A stretch of DNA of 57,973 nt from Candidatus Onthocola gallistercoris (GTDB lineage: Bacteria; Bacillota; Clostridia; Lachnospirales; Lachnospiraceae). The DNA lies in assembly GCA_018715345.1 (NCBI GenBank), contig DVLT01000027.1:1-57973 (forward strand), given 5' to 3'. Positions 22,454 through 31,650 of this stretch are shown here, in pieces (within the stretch, counting starts at the first letter, position 1; each line of letters begins with the position of its first letter). The translations under genes were made by a program, and so were the position numbers. Under the pieces are notes generated by a model. That model was not told the origin of the DNA, searched no databases, and saw nothing but the letters and a program-made list of their open reading frames with translations.

Positions 22454-23590
22454 TTACCGTCCAATGGTATTATTTGCGATGACGATCCTCTGGATTTCGT
22501 TCGTTCCTTCAAAAATCTGGAAAATCTTGGCATCCCTTAACAGTTTTTCCACCGGATATTCCCTGCTGTAACCATATCCTCCAAAAATCTGGATCGCTTC
22601 CGATGCCACTTCCATGGCTATGTCCGATGCATAACATTTGGCAATGGCCGATTCTTTTGTATGGGGCAGTCCCATATCCATCAACGTGAGTGAATGGGCC
22701 ACCATCTGACGGGCCGTCTCGATCTTGATCGCCATATCCGCGATCTTAAACTGGATCGCCTGGTTTTTAATGATGGGCTTGCCAAATTGGATCCTTTCTT
22801 TGCCGTATGCGATGGCTTCTTCCATGCCCCTCTGGGCGATACCCGCAGCCACGCATCCCATCCATGTCCTGGCCTGATCCAATGTTTTCATGGCAATGGA
22901 AAAGCCTCTGCCCTCTTCACCGATCAGGTTTTTGGCCGGAATACGGCAGTCCTCAAATACCACATCGCATGTGTTTGATGTGCGGATACCCATTTTGTTT
23001 TCCTCATTACCTGTACTAAGGCCCGGGGTTCCCGCTTCCACAAAAAACATGGACATGCCTTTTGCGCCTTTGGTCTTATCTGTCAGAGCAGTCACACAGT
23101 AGAATGCCGCCACGCCGCCATTGGTGATAAAGCATTTCCTGCCGTTTAATATATAATCGTCTCCATCGCGGACAGCCGTTGTCTTTCCGGCTCCCGGATC
23201 CGATCCCGCTCCCGGCTCTGTCAGGGCAAAAGCGCCGAAACCGCCCTCCAGGATCAGATCGCAGGCCCGCTGTTTCTGTTCCTCACTGCCGGCGATCAAC
23301 ACAGGTTTCATACCCAGGCCGCTGGCGGATATGGTCGTGGCAAATCCGGCGTCCGCCTTTGCCATCTCTTCTAAAAGCGCAGCCACATCCACCCTGCTCA
23401 GACCCGGGCCGCCATATTCTTCCGGAACTTCCAATGCCTGATAGCCTTGCTCGATCGCCTTGTCATAAATTTCCTTTGGCCATTCGCCGGATACATCATA
23501 GTCTTTACACTGTTCTTTCACTTCTTTTTCACAGAAATTTCTCACATCCAGTAACAGATCTTGTGCTTCTTCAGAAATTAAATATGCCAT
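22454..23590 (-). CDS. Acyl-CoA dehydrogenase, short-chain type
   Basis: A 378-residue flavoenzyme. FAD/substrate motifs ALTEPGAGSDPG and KCFITNG are present, and the catalytic glutamate is in IFEGTNEIQR near the C-terminus. It reduces or oxidises a short acyl-CoA using EtfAB encoded downstream. The ATG at 23590 gives the usual family start (MAYLISEEAQ). Its presence beside a hydroxyacid dehydrogenase suggests an electron sink such as crotonyl- or acryloyl-CoA reduction, as inference. Confidence 0.92.
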   Translation of the reverse strand: MAYLISEEAQDLLLDVRNFCEKEVKEQCKDYDVSGEWPKEIYDKAIEQGYQALEVPEEYGGPGLSRVDVAALLEEMAKADAGFATTISASGLGMKPVLIAGSEEQKQRACDLILEGGFGAFALTEPGAGSDPGAGKTTAVRDGDDYILNGRKCFITNGGVAAFYCVTALTDKTKGAKGMSMFFVEAGTPGLSTGNEENKMGIRTSNTCDVVFEDCRIPAKNLIGEEGRGFSIAMKTLDQARTWMGCVAAGIAQRGMEEAIAYGKERIQFGKPIIKNQAIQFKIADMAIKIETARQMVAHSLTLMDMGLPHTKESAIAKCYASDIAMEVASEAIQIFGGYGYSREYPVEKLLRDAKIFQIFEGTNEIQRIVIANNTIGR

Positions 23591-23631
23591 ATGTTTCCCT
23601 CCTGATATTTTCCACATCCCCTTGGGTCTGT

Positions 23632-25059
23632 TTATAATTTGTAGCAGATTTTACCCGGATTCAATATCATCTTCGGGTCAAATACTTGTTTGATACCCCG
23701 CATGAGCCGCATGCTGGTCTCGCCCACATAGTCGTTTAAGTAAGCCATCTTCCCGGAACCGATGCCATGTTCACCGGAGATCAAGCCGCCGCATTCCGCC
23801 GCTTTTTTATAAATGATCTTCATAAAATCATCCACTTGCCGTTTAAATGTTTCTTCGTCCATATCGTTGGCACAGGTGTAAATATGCAGATTGCCATCGC
23901 CTGCATGGCCGAAACTTTTGATCTGGAAATCATATTGATCTTCCAGGGATTTCACAAAGGTGAGGTATTCGGCGATCCGATTCACAGGTACCACCACATC
24001 ACATTCGTCCAGAAGCTTAGTTTCCGCTTCGATGGCTTCCAAAAATGTATTTCTTGCAGCCCAGGCATCCTTTTTCTTGGCCGGGGTGTCGGCCACCAGC
24101 ACATCGATGGCTCCCGCTTCCAGCACCACTTCTGCTGCCTGCTCTGTCAATTCTTCCAAACCGTCCATATCCTCTCCGTCGAATGTGACCAACAGATAGG
24201 CGCCGATGTCTATGCCTTCCAATTCCTTTGGGAAAACGCTTTTCCCCAGATACCTTTCCGAGGCATAAATGATCTCTTTTTCCATAAATTCCAGCGCCTG
24301 AGGCTGTAAATGGGCCATGAAAAGCCGGGGCACCGCTCCGATACACTCTTCCAGATTTTCAAATGGAATGATCAAGCTGATGGTTTCCTTTGGAGCCGGG
24401 ATCACTTTCAAGGTCAACTCTGTAATGATACCCAAAGTGCCTTCCGAACCGATCATCAGATTGAGCAGACTGTAGCCGGAAGAGGTCTTGGAAACCGTGG
24501 CTCCCATTTTGACGATCTCACCGGTGGGCAAAACCACTGTCATAGCCCGGACATAATCCCTTGTACAGCCATATTTGACGGCCCGCATACCGCCGGCGTT
24601 GGTGGCCACGTTGCCGCCCAGAGTGGCAAATTTTTCTCCCGGATCCGGCGGATATAACAATCCTTTTTTCCGGGCGTCCTCAGCCAGATCATTGAGCAAA
24701 ACCCCGGGTTCCACCCGTACGACCATATTTTCCATATCATATTCCAATATTTTATTCATCTTGGACATATCGATAAGAACGCCGCCGTGTAGGGCAACTG
24801 CCGCTCCTGTCAGTCCGGTACCTGCCCCCCTGGGGATGACTGGGACGCTGTTCTCATAACAGATCTTCACGATCTTGGCAATGTCCTCCGTTGTTGTCCC
24901 GTCAATGACCACTTCCGGCATGGCCTTCCCATAGATGGGCATCTCGTCATGGCTGTAGTCCTCATTGATATCCCCATTCACATGAACCTTTCCCGGAACA
25001 ATAGCTTGAAACGCTTCGATCATCTCCGGCGATACTTTGTTATAAACAAATTCCTCCAT
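23632..25059 (-). CDS. FAD-linked D-lactate/2-hydroxyacid dehydrogenase (GlcD/LctD type)
   Basis: A 475-residue protein with an N-terminal FAD-binding-4 domain (PRGAGTGLTGAAVA, PPDPGEKFATLGGN) and a C-terminal FAD-oxidase domain (GHAGDGNLHIY, GEHGIGSGK). It oxidises a 2-hydroxyacid, most probably D-lactate, and passes electrons to EtfAB. It is first in the operon. Two operators of the lactate/pyruvate-regulator type precede it, and a FadR-type regulator gene lies upstream. Glycolate or 2-hydroxyglutarate remain possible substrates. Confidence 0.88.
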   Translation of the reverse strand: MEEFVYNKVSPEMIEAFQAIVPGKVHVNGDINEDYSHDEMPIYGKAMPEVVIDGTTTEDIAKIVKICYENSVPVIPRGAGTGLTGAAVALHGGVLIDMSKMNKILEYDMENMVVRVEPGVLLNDLAEDARKKGLLYPPDPGEKFATLGGNVATNAGGMRAVKYGCTRDYVRAMTVVLPTGEIVKMGATVSKTSSGYSLLNLMIGSEGTLGIITELTLKVIPAPKETISLIIPFENLEECIGAVPRLFMAHLQPQALEFMEKEIIYASERYLGKSVFPKELEGIDIGAYLLVTFDGEDMDGLEELTEQAAEVVLEAGAIDVLVADTPAKKKDAWAARNTFLEAIEAETKLLDECDVVVPVNRIAEYLTFVKSLEDQYDFQIKSFGHAGDGNLHIYTCANDMDEETFKRQVDDFMKIIYKKAAECGGLISGEHGIGSGKMAYLNDYVGETSMRLMRGIKQVFDPKMILNPGKICYKL

Positions 25060-25115
25060 AATTCCCTCCTTATTCTGTGCTCCGGCTGTCCGCCGAAAAT
25101 CAAATCCCCACCAAT

Positions 25116-25229
25116 TGGTACTACCACTTAATTCAAAAAAATATTACCGTATGCCTTATATCGTCTGTCATTGGTCCTACCATTTGTGATATTGTCTTGA
25201 TTATACTCCTCTCAAAACAACTTCGTCAA
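25116..25229 (-). promoter_or_regulatory. Promoter and two FadR/LldR-type operators of the lactate-type operon
   Basis: Minus-strand TTGACG (25224-25229), 18 bases and TATAAT (25200-25205) form the promoter. The sites TGGTAGGACCA (25172-25182) and TGGTAGTACCA (25116-25126), given on the minus strand, match the TNGT-N3-ACNA pattern of FadR-family GntR repressors. The nearer site lies about ten bases after the transcription start. The remaining gap to 25330 is AT-rich and holds no gene. Confidence 0.78.
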
Positions 25230-25329
25230 TATCCTTATACGTTTTCGTATAATTTTTCCAATTCCCCCTCTCCATTTTTAGTCAATTTTATTATGAAACA
25301 GAAATTCTCAAACTTTTTTGTCCCCTTCA

Positions 25330-25367
25330 AAACAAAACAGCAGCCGATATCCGATCGGCTGCTGTTT
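25330..25367 (-). terminator. Terminator of the FadR-type regulator gene
   Basis: A perfect 14-bp stem (AAACAGCAGCCGAT and its complement, loop of five) begins at the stop codon and is followed by TTTTGTTTTG on the minus strand. Confidence 0.9.
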
Positions 25368-26041
25368 CACGAATCCTGATATTCTTTTATATATTTAAAA
25401 TGCAGTTCCAGTCCGCCCAATCCCTTGTCCAGATCCCCTTCTGCCGCACCTTCGGCGATCATCCGATGGGCCTTACTCAACTCCGTGTCGTCTTGCATGC
25501 CCATGATGATCTTTCCCCGCATTTTAGGGATATAGATATCCATGATCCGGACAATGGCATTATAGCTGGCGATCATATAATTATTGCCGGAAGCTTCCAT
25601 CAGTACATAGTGGATAGCTTTGTCCTGGGCTGAACGATCTGCCTCTGTCTCGGCAGCTTCCAAAGCTGCCAGATGCCGCATCAATCGTTTTTTCTGCCCC
25701 TCTGTGATCCGCTCCGCCGCCAGATTCATGGCCTGCCATTCCAAGGCATAACGGAACTCTGTGATCTCCGAATCTTTCATGCCCTTCATCACATACATAA
25801 AAGACATCACTTCCGTCAGGGTTTCCTCAAATCGTCCGGAAATATAGTTTCCGGATCCCTGACGACTTTCGATCACACCCACATTTTCCAGAACCCGCAA
25901 TCCTTCTCTCACTGAATTTCGGCTGGTATCCAGAAGCTCTGCCATCTCCCTTTCCGGCGGCAGATGATCCCCCGGGACCAATTCCCCTGCTAAAATTTTT
26001 TCTTTGATCAATGTACTGACCTTTGCATAGGATTTTTCCAT
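25367..26041 (-). CDS. GntR regulator, FadR subfamily (LldR/PdhR-like)
   Basis: A regulator of about 224 residues: winged helix at the N-terminus (LPPEREMAELLDTSRNSVREGLRVL) and an all-helical FCD effector domain with the expected His/Asp metal-site pattern. The ATG giving MEKSYAKVS fits the family start. It lies directly upstream of the hydroxyacid dehydrogenase operon, whose promoter has two TGGT-N3-ACCA sites, so it probably represses it until lactate or a similar acid is present. The sequence was split here only for reading: the HTH helix is RNSVREGLRVL. Confidence 0.88.
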   Translation of the reverse strand: MEKSYAKVSTLIKEKILAGELVPGDHLPPEREMAELLDTSRNSVREGLRVLENVGVIESRQGSGNYISGRFEETLTEVMSFMYVMKGMKDSEITEFRYALEWQAMNLAAERITEGQKKRLMRHLAALEAAETEADRSAQDKAIHYVLMEASGNNYMIASYNAIVRIMDIYIPKMRGKIIMGMQDDTELSKAHRMIAEGAAEGDLDKGLGGLELHFKYIKEYQDS

Positions 26042-26105
26042 CTTCCAACACCCCTTTGGCTCTTTTCTCATTAAAAAAACACGCCGGCTCCGTCCGGGAT
26101 GTGGT

Positions 26106-27179
26106 CTAAATGATATTATCATCATACATCTGGCAAAACGCCTTCAGCAGTTCCGGATTAAATGCGCCGCACGCCCCGTCCAAGATCATCTCCCTGGCTT
26201 TTTCCCTGGAAAATCGGGCCTTATACACCCGTTCATTGGTCAGCGCATCCCATACATCTGCCAAGGCCACCACCTGCGCCCAGATGGGAATAGCCCCACC
26301 GGCCAGACCGTCTGGATATCCGCTGCCATCCCACCGTTCATGATGATGCCGGCAGATATCATAGGCATATCGGTACAGTTCATTATTGTGATATCTGGGG
26401 ATCTGCTCCAGCATCTCGCACCCTTTCGTGGTATGGGTTTTGATCACCTCATACTCATCTGGCGTAAGTTTTCCCGGTTTGTTCAATATGCTATCCGGTA
26501 TGGCGATCTTCCCCACGTCATGGAGGATGGACGCATCGGCAATACGGCCGATCTCCTCATCTGAAAAAGCGCAACCTTCATAAGCCCTGAGCCGCAGCTG
26601 CTTCATCATCAATTCTGTCAAGTGACGGATACGCCGGACATGTTCTCCCGACTCTCCGCTCCGGAACTCGATCGCCGTGGCCAGCGTCTCAATGATGGAA
26701 CGGTTCAAAGACTCGATCTCCTTAGCCTGGGCCATCAACTGCCGGTCCTGACGGCTGACAGTATGGCGAAGTTGTTCCCTTGCATGAAACAGTTCCACCA
26801 CGTTATTGATCCGCTGCTGTACAAAATAAGGGGTTACCGGTTTCCGGATCACATCCATGGCTCCCAGTTCATAGCTTTTCCGTATGCTTTCCCCCGAATC
26901 TTCCGCTGTCACGATAAAAACCGGAATCCGTGCCAGATAACCCAGCTTGCCCATCTTTTCCAGGAATTGAAAACCATCCATGACCGGCATGATCACATCC
27001 AGCAATATGGCTTTGATCCGGTCCGCTTCCCGGATGACAGCTTCCAAGGCCTGCTGGCCGTTTTCCGCTTCCAGGATCCGATCTTCCTGCCCAAAGATGG
27101 CGCTTAAGATCGCCCTGTTGATCTCCACATCATCCACTATCAAAACAGTATCTCTTTGCAATGCTCCACTTTCCATCAT
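26106..27179 (-). CDS. Response regulator with HD-GYP domain
   Basis: A 357-residue two-domain protein. The receiver domain (about 10-130) has the acceptor aspartate D61 in LLDVIMP. After a coiled linker (about 135-165) comes an HD-GYP domain with H220-D221 in HDVGKIAIPD, HHHERWDGSG and the GYP triplet at 287-289. HD-GYP proteins break down cyclic-di-GMP. The gene follows a single-domain Hpt gene by 12 bases, and no hybrid kinase is encoded nearby. Confidence 0.93.
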   Translation of the reverse strand: MMESGALQRDTVLIVDDVEINRAILSAIFGQEDRILEAENGQQALEAVIREADRIKAILLDVIMPVMDGFQFLEKMGKLGYLARIPVFIVTAEDSGESIRKSYELGAMDVIRKPVTPYFVQQRINNVVELFHAREQLRHTVSRQDRQLMAQAKEIESLNRSIIETLATAIEFRSGESGEHVRRIRHLTELMMKQLRLRAYEGCAFSDEEIGRIADASILHDVGKIAIPDSILNKPGKLTPDEYEVIKTHTTKGCEMLEQIPRYHNNELYRYAYDICRHHHERWDGSGYPDGLAGGAIPIWAQVVALADVWDALTNERVYKARFSREKAREMILDGACGAFNPELLKAFCQMYDDNII

Positions 27180-27191
27180 TTTTCTCCAGCT

Positions 27192-27536
27192 TTAAAGTTC
27201 TGCCACACTGTCACATATCTTCCGGTATTGCACACCAACTTCCTGGTAACAGTTCTTATCCAGTCCGCCTTGACGCCCGGCTTTGACCAGTCCATCACAG
27301 GCAGCTGTCAATTTTTTCATGCCCAGATTCGCCGAAACGCCTTTTAATGTATGAGCATGGCGGACAACACCGTCCACATCCTGAGCCTGCCACGCCTTTT
27401 CAAGTTCTTCATAAGATCGGTCCTCGAGAAATTTCTTTAGAAATCTTTTGACCAGCATCTCGTTGTTGCCCAGACGCATCATACATTCTTTATAATCAAT
27501 ATCTGCCTGCAGGCATATTTCTTCTAAAAAGCTCAC
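27192..27536 (-). CDS. Stand-alone Hpt phosphotransfer protein
   Basis: A 114-residue four-helix phosphotransfer protein. The phospho-accepting histidine lies in AHTLKGVSANLG. The GTG at 27536 is preferred because AAGGAG is eight bases away, whereas an upstream GTG overlaps that site. It is first in a two-gene unit and probably passes phosphate to or from the HD-GYP regulator. The donor kinase must be elsewhere in the genome. Confidence 0.85.
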   Translation of the reverse strand: MSFLEEICLQADIDYKECMMRLGNNEMLVKRFLKKFLEDRSYEELEKAWQAQDVDGVVRHAHTLKGVSANLGMKKLTAACDGLVKAGRQGGLDKNCYQEVGVQYRKICDSVAEL

Positions 27537-27588
27537 AGGGCTCACTCCTTTTCCAAGATCGTTGATTTATCTGCTGTTTTCATAACCT

Positions 27589-27616
27589 AGTATAACACAA
27601 ACCATCCAGAGGTCAA
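27589..27616 (-). promoter_or_regulatory. Promoter of the Hpt/HD-GYP unit
   Basis: Minus-strand TTGACC (27611-27616), 16 bases and TATACT (27589-27594) lie about 45 bases ahead of the Hpt start. Confidence 0.6.
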
Positions 27617-27622
27617 AATGCA

Positions 27623-27696
27623 AAATAAATAAGCGCCTTCCCGAACAGCAGATTTTATGATCCCATCCGCCTGTCCGAAAAGGAGCTTATTTATTT
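27623..27696 (-). terminator. Long imperfect hairpin past the chimeric MFS remnant
   Basis: The arms AAATAAATAAGC and GCTTATTTATTT are perfectly paired, and the stem continues with a few mismatches through CTGTCCG/CGAACAG, about 26 bp in all. It lies some 55 bases past the stop codon of the transporter remnant and is followed by TGCATTTTG. It is probably that locus's terminator. Confidence 0.5.
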
Positions 27697-27750
27697 CACA
27701 GTTATCGATCTGTTATCTTTTTACTTACAGAAAAAAAATAGTTGGGGAGC

Positions 27751-28860
27751 CTAGCCTTTCATGGCCGCTTCCCGTTCTTCATGCTTCCGTCCCAGTTCCG
27801 GGAGGAATATGGTGGTGATGAAAAACAAAAGCGGTGAAACACAGCAGATCTGCAGCGCTCTTTGCAGTCCCACCGAATCCATCAGCGCATTGACGACCAC
27901 GCTGGCCAACGTACCGCCGATATTGGCGATCATCAGTATAAAAGTGATGCCTATGGCTATAGCTGCTGGGGAGATACCTTTCAGTTTCCATGGCACACTC
28001 ATGGCGATGGGTACGAAGGCAAAGGCTCCGAAGCCGGCCAGGAAAAACATGATGCATAACAGCGTAATATTGGATGTGGACATACCAACGAAATAAAAGA
28101 CGCAAAGCAGAATGCCCCATGGACATATCATGGCCTTATCATAGCCGATGATCTTGGTCAGTGTCGGCGATACCAGGCAGGCGATAAAGGAACCGATGGG
28201 GATCATGCCGATGGCAAGTCCCGCCGCATTCAGGCTCATGCCTGCGATCTCGGTGGCATAGGTGGGCCAGTAAGTGGTAAAAGCGATCCACACTAAAGTG
28301 GTTCCCGGCCATCCTATGGCCAAAAGCCATATTTCTTTATGGCCAAGGGCTTCCTTCAACGGTGCAAGGACTGAGCCGCCGCTTGAAAGCTGTACCGGCC
28401 TTTCCGGATTGTCTTTATAGGATAAAAACCATACAATGGTCACGATCCCGGCAACGACGCCCAGAAACAGCATAACGTTTTTCCAGCCGCTTAAGGCGGT
28501 CAAAAGGGCAGTCACACCGGCTGTTCCGATAACCTGTCCAAAGGTGGAGCTGACTTCCTGAAGGCCATTGACCGACTGGATGTTATCCGTTGGGATCCAG
28601 GTACTTTTTACCATGGAAATCGGTCCGGCATAGGCGCCGAGGAATACGGCCAGAAGTATACGTCCCACAATGATCATCGCGGCGCCGTCCTTTTGCACGG
28701 ATACCGTTTTATAAGTCATCTCCGCCATCAGCCGGGGAGAAGGTTCCCCCACCGCCACCCGTATGGCGCATGCGCGGAATAATTCCAAGTCATTGTCACT
28801 GTCGCCAAAGCATATGGTCCGGTGCTTCGGCTGATGGAGTTTCCGGGTTACGTTATCGTT
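27751..28860 (-). pseudogene. Chimera: HAD-phosphatase C-terminus joined to truncated MFS transporter
   Basis: Reading on from about 28860, the frame first encodes the end of a Cof-type HAD phosphatase (RTICFGDSDNDLELF, then RVAVGEPSPRLMAE and SVQKDGAA). It then continues in frame into an MFS transporter from about its fourth helix (GRILLAVFLGAYAGP, FGQVIGTAGVTALL). The first three MFS helices and most of the HAD protein are missing. A single large deletion would explain it. The frame itself is open, so an expressed but probably inactive protein cannot be excluded. The HAD end lies inside the promoter region of the divergent MerR gene. Confidence 0.7.
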
Positions 28861-28889
28861 TATAATGATCTCACACGGGAGGGATAAAT

Positions 28890-29621
28890 ATGCGAACAGT
28901 CAAGGAAGTCAGCAAACTCACAGGGGTCAGTGTGCGCACACTACATTATTATGATACGATCGATCTGTTAAAACCCACACAAGTAACTTCGGCTGGCTAT
29001 CGTCTGTATGACGATGCAGCCCTTAAGCGCCTTCAAAATATCCTGCTGTTTCGGGAACTCCAATTTCCCCTGAAAGAAATCCGTGAGATCCTGGATGATC
29101 CGGATTTTGATCCAGCCCAGGCATTGGCAGATCAGATCCGATTACTGGAAATAAAGCGCAGACATATCGATGGACTTATCTCTTTTGCCCGTGAAATCCA
29201 GAAAAAAGGAGTGACAAAAATGTCTTTTTATGTTTTTGATCAAAGTGAAATAGAACAGTATAAAGCAGAGGCAAAGAAAAAATGGGGCCATACAAAAGCC
29301 TGGAAGGAATATGAAGAAAAGGCCCAAAACAGGCAGGAGACCCAACAGACCGCCCAATCTATGACGGATCTGTTCGGTGAGATCGGAAAACTCCGGCATC
29401 TTTCCCCCTCAGACGGCCAAGTTCAGGAAAAGATCGCCGCTTTGCAGGCATTTATCACAGAAAATTATTACACATGTACAAATGAAATACTGGAGAGTCT
29501 TGGACAGATGTATGTACAAGATGAACGTTTTAAAAAAAATATCGATCAGGCCGGCGGCGCCAACACCGCCGGATTTGTCAGCCAGGCCATTGACTTCTAC
29601 TGTAAAGGCAAAAAGCTCTAA
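28890..29621 (+). CDS. MerR regulator with TipAS effector domain
   Basis: A 243-residue TipA-like regulator. The MerR HTH (KEVSKLTGVSVRTLHYYD, then GYRLYDDA) is followed by a coiled dimer helix to about residue 105, and a C-terminal TipAS-type helical domain (TENYYTCTNEIL, GQMYVQDERFKKNID). TipA proteins bind thiopeptide-type or other hydrophobic drugs and activate efflux genes. There is a good ribosome site (GGGAGG) and TATAAT at 28861-28866. No target gene is obvious next to it. Confidence 0.88.
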   Translation: MRTVKEVSKLTGVSVRTLHYYDTIDLLKPTQVTSAGYRLYDDAALKRLQNILLFRELQFPLKEIREILDDPDFDPAQALADQIRLLEIKRRHIDGLISFAREIQKKGVTKMSFYVFDQSEIEQYKAEAKKKWGHTKAWKEYEEKAQNRQETQQTAQSMTDLFGEIGKLRHLSPSDGQVQEKIAALQAFITENYYTCTNEILESLGQMYVQDERFKKNIDQAGGANTAGFVSQAIDFYCKGKKL

Positions 29622-29647
29622 AACTTTTCGTCGCCAAAAGCACAGGA

Positions 29648-29683
29648 AAATGGCAGGAGAATGGGGGTTCTCCTGCCATTTTT
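29648..29683. terminator. Bidirectional terminator between merR and the PTS operon
   Basis: A perfect 14-bp stem AAATGGCAGGAGAA with its complement and a 6-base loop has T-runs on both strands. It ends the MerR gene on one side and the hexitol-type operon on the other. Confidence 0.9.
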
Positions 29684-29720
29684 CATTTCTTTCGCTGTTC
29701 GGGTAAATTTTTGATAGATT

Positions 29721-31580
29721 TTATGAAAGCTGTTCCAGAACCCATTCCACATCATCTGTGGTTTTTAAAGTTTCCAGTCTGGCTTCATCTTCCAGCAGCG
29801 TACACAGTTTACCCAGCAATTCCAAATGTTCGTCTCCGATACCGGCGATACCAAAGACAAGCTGAGCCTTTTCTGTGCCGAAATCCACGCCTTCCGGATA
29901 CTGGAAGAACACAATACCGGTTTTCTTGACTGTGCCCTTTGCCTGGGAAGTACCATGTGGAATGGCAACGCCCATACCCATATAAGTGGAAACCAGTTTT
30001 TCCCGTTCCTGCATGGCGTCCACATAGGTGTGATCCACATATCCCAGTTTTTCAAGCAGTTCACCCGCCGCCTGGATGGCTTCTTCCTTTGTCACCGGTT
30101 TCTGGTTCAGTTTGATGCCATCTGCTATGATCACCTGTTTCTTGATCGGGACATCCGGAATGATGATATCTGTATTTTCTCCCGCCGGAGCTGCCGGAGC
30201 ATCTCCCGTGGTCAACTGCACATATAAAGCATCCAATGCCGGGTCGGCCAGGAAATTGCCGATGGTGATCAACTGTGCCTGGGGTGCGGATTTTGCTGCC
30301 CGTTCGGCCAGAGTTGTCTGGACAACAGCCACATCACAGTCACTTGGGATATTGTCCACAGATGTATTGATCACAGTGATATCCGGACGGCTGGCTTTAA
30401 GCCGGTTACGGAATTTGGTGGCGCCCATGGCTGAAGATCCCATACCTGCGTCACATGCGAAAACGATCTTTTTGATCTCTGAAGATTTTTCAATGGTTCC
30501 CGGAACAGCCTGACCTTTTGATTCCGCTTTCATGGCTGCCATATCGGCCTGAGCTTCTTCCAGGCTCTTTCCGCCGGCCATCTTAACGATGGGGGATGCG
30601 ATGGCAAAAGAGATACCCGCCGACAAAACAACACCAACAATAACTTTCAGAAGATCCGATTCCGGCGTCATCATCAGGTAAGCGATGATGGATCCGGGAG
30701 ATGCCGGTCCCACAAGGCCGCAGTTGGTCAGGTTAAACCAGAAGATCGCAGCCATATTGCCGACGATGGGGGCGATGATGACCAGGGGATTCATCAGTAT
30801 GTATGGGAAATAAATCTCATGGATACCGCCTAACAGATGGATGATGACCGCACCCGGAGCGGAATCCTTTGTTGTCTTATCTTTACAGAAGAACATGTAC
30901 GCCAGTAAAACGCCAAGGCCGGGACCCGGGTTCGGCTCCAGCATGTACATGATGGATTTTCCTGCTTCAGCCGCCTGAGCTGTTGCGATGGGCGTAAAAA
31001 TACCATGGTTAATGGCATTGTTCAGGAACAATACCTTCGCCGGTTCGATAAAGATGGAAACCAGCGGGAGCAGGCTGTTCTGTACAAGAACATTTACGCC
31101 TGCAGACAGAACGGCCAGGATAGCGCTCATCACCGGTCCGATGACCACATAGCTGAGCAGAGCCAGAAGCATACCCATGATACCGGCGGAGAAGTTATTG
31201 ATCAGCATCTCAAAGCCGGCAGGCATATGACCTTCCATCTTTTCATCAAATTTCTTGATACAAAAACCGGCCAGCGGTCCCACAACCATGGCTGCCATCA
31301 GCATGGTGATGCTGGTGTTGCTCATGATCGCGCCGATAACGGCAATGGCCGCAACAACACGACCTCTGTCCCCGCCGATCATACGTCCGCCTGTGGAGGC
31401 GATCAATATGGGGATCAGGTAGGTCAGCATGGGGCTTACCAAACTGTTGAACCCTTCATTGGGAATCCAGCCGGTGTCGATAAAAAGGGCTGCCAGAAAA
31501 CCAAACGCGATCAGCGCACCGATATTCGGCATAACCATTGCTGATAAAAATTTACCAAAACGTTGTATGCTATTTTTCAT
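29721..31580 (-). CDS. mtlA: PTS EIICBA, mannitol type
   Basis: A 619-residue permease. The EIIC domain (about 1-340) begins QRFGKFLSAMVMPNIGALIAFG as in mannitol permeases; it is quoted here only as the first 20 residues region. The EIIB domain has the phosphocysteine in FACDAGMGSS (about 380), and the EIIA domain has the phosphohistidine in GVAIPHGTS (about 525-540). Thus it needs no outside EIIA. It is last in an operon with a PfkB-type kinase and a SorE-like dehydrogenase, so its sugar may be a hexitol or ketose rather than mannitol. Confidence 0.88.
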   Translation of the reverse strand: MKNSIQRFGKFLSAMVMPNIGALIAFGFLAALFIDTGWIPNEGFNSLVSPMLTYLIPILIASTGGRMIGGDRGRVVAAIAVIGAIMSNTSITMLMAAMVVGPLAGFCIKKFDEKMEGHMPAGFEMLINNFSAGIMGMLLALLSYVVIGPVMSAILAVLSAGVNVLVQNSLLPLVSIFIEPAKVLFLNNAINHGIFTPIATAQAAEAGKSIMYMLEPNPGPGLGVLLAYMFFCKDKTTKDSAPGAVIIHLLGGIHEIYFPYILMNPLVIIAPIVGNMAAIFWFNLTNCGLVGPASPGSIIAYLMMTPESDLLKVIVGVVLSAGISFAIASPIVKMAGGKSLEEAQADMAAMKAESKGQAVPGTIEKSSEIKKIVFACDAGMGSSAMGATKFRNRLKASRPDITVINTSVDNIPSDCDVAVVQTTLAERAAKSAPQAQLITIGNFLADPALDALYVQLTTGDAPAAPAGENTDIIIPDVPIKKQVIIADGIKLNQKPVTKEEAIQAAGELLEKLGYVDHTYVDAMQEREKLVSTYMGMGVAIPHGTSQAKGTVKKTGIVFFQYPEGVDFGTEKAQLVFGIAGIGDEHLELLGKLCTLLEDEARLETLKTTDDVEWVLEQLS

Positions 31581-31650
31581 AAATCCAATCCTCCCATTTG
31601 CCTTCTGAAAGGAGAACGAATACTGTCTGTTATCTTAATAAATGGAATCG

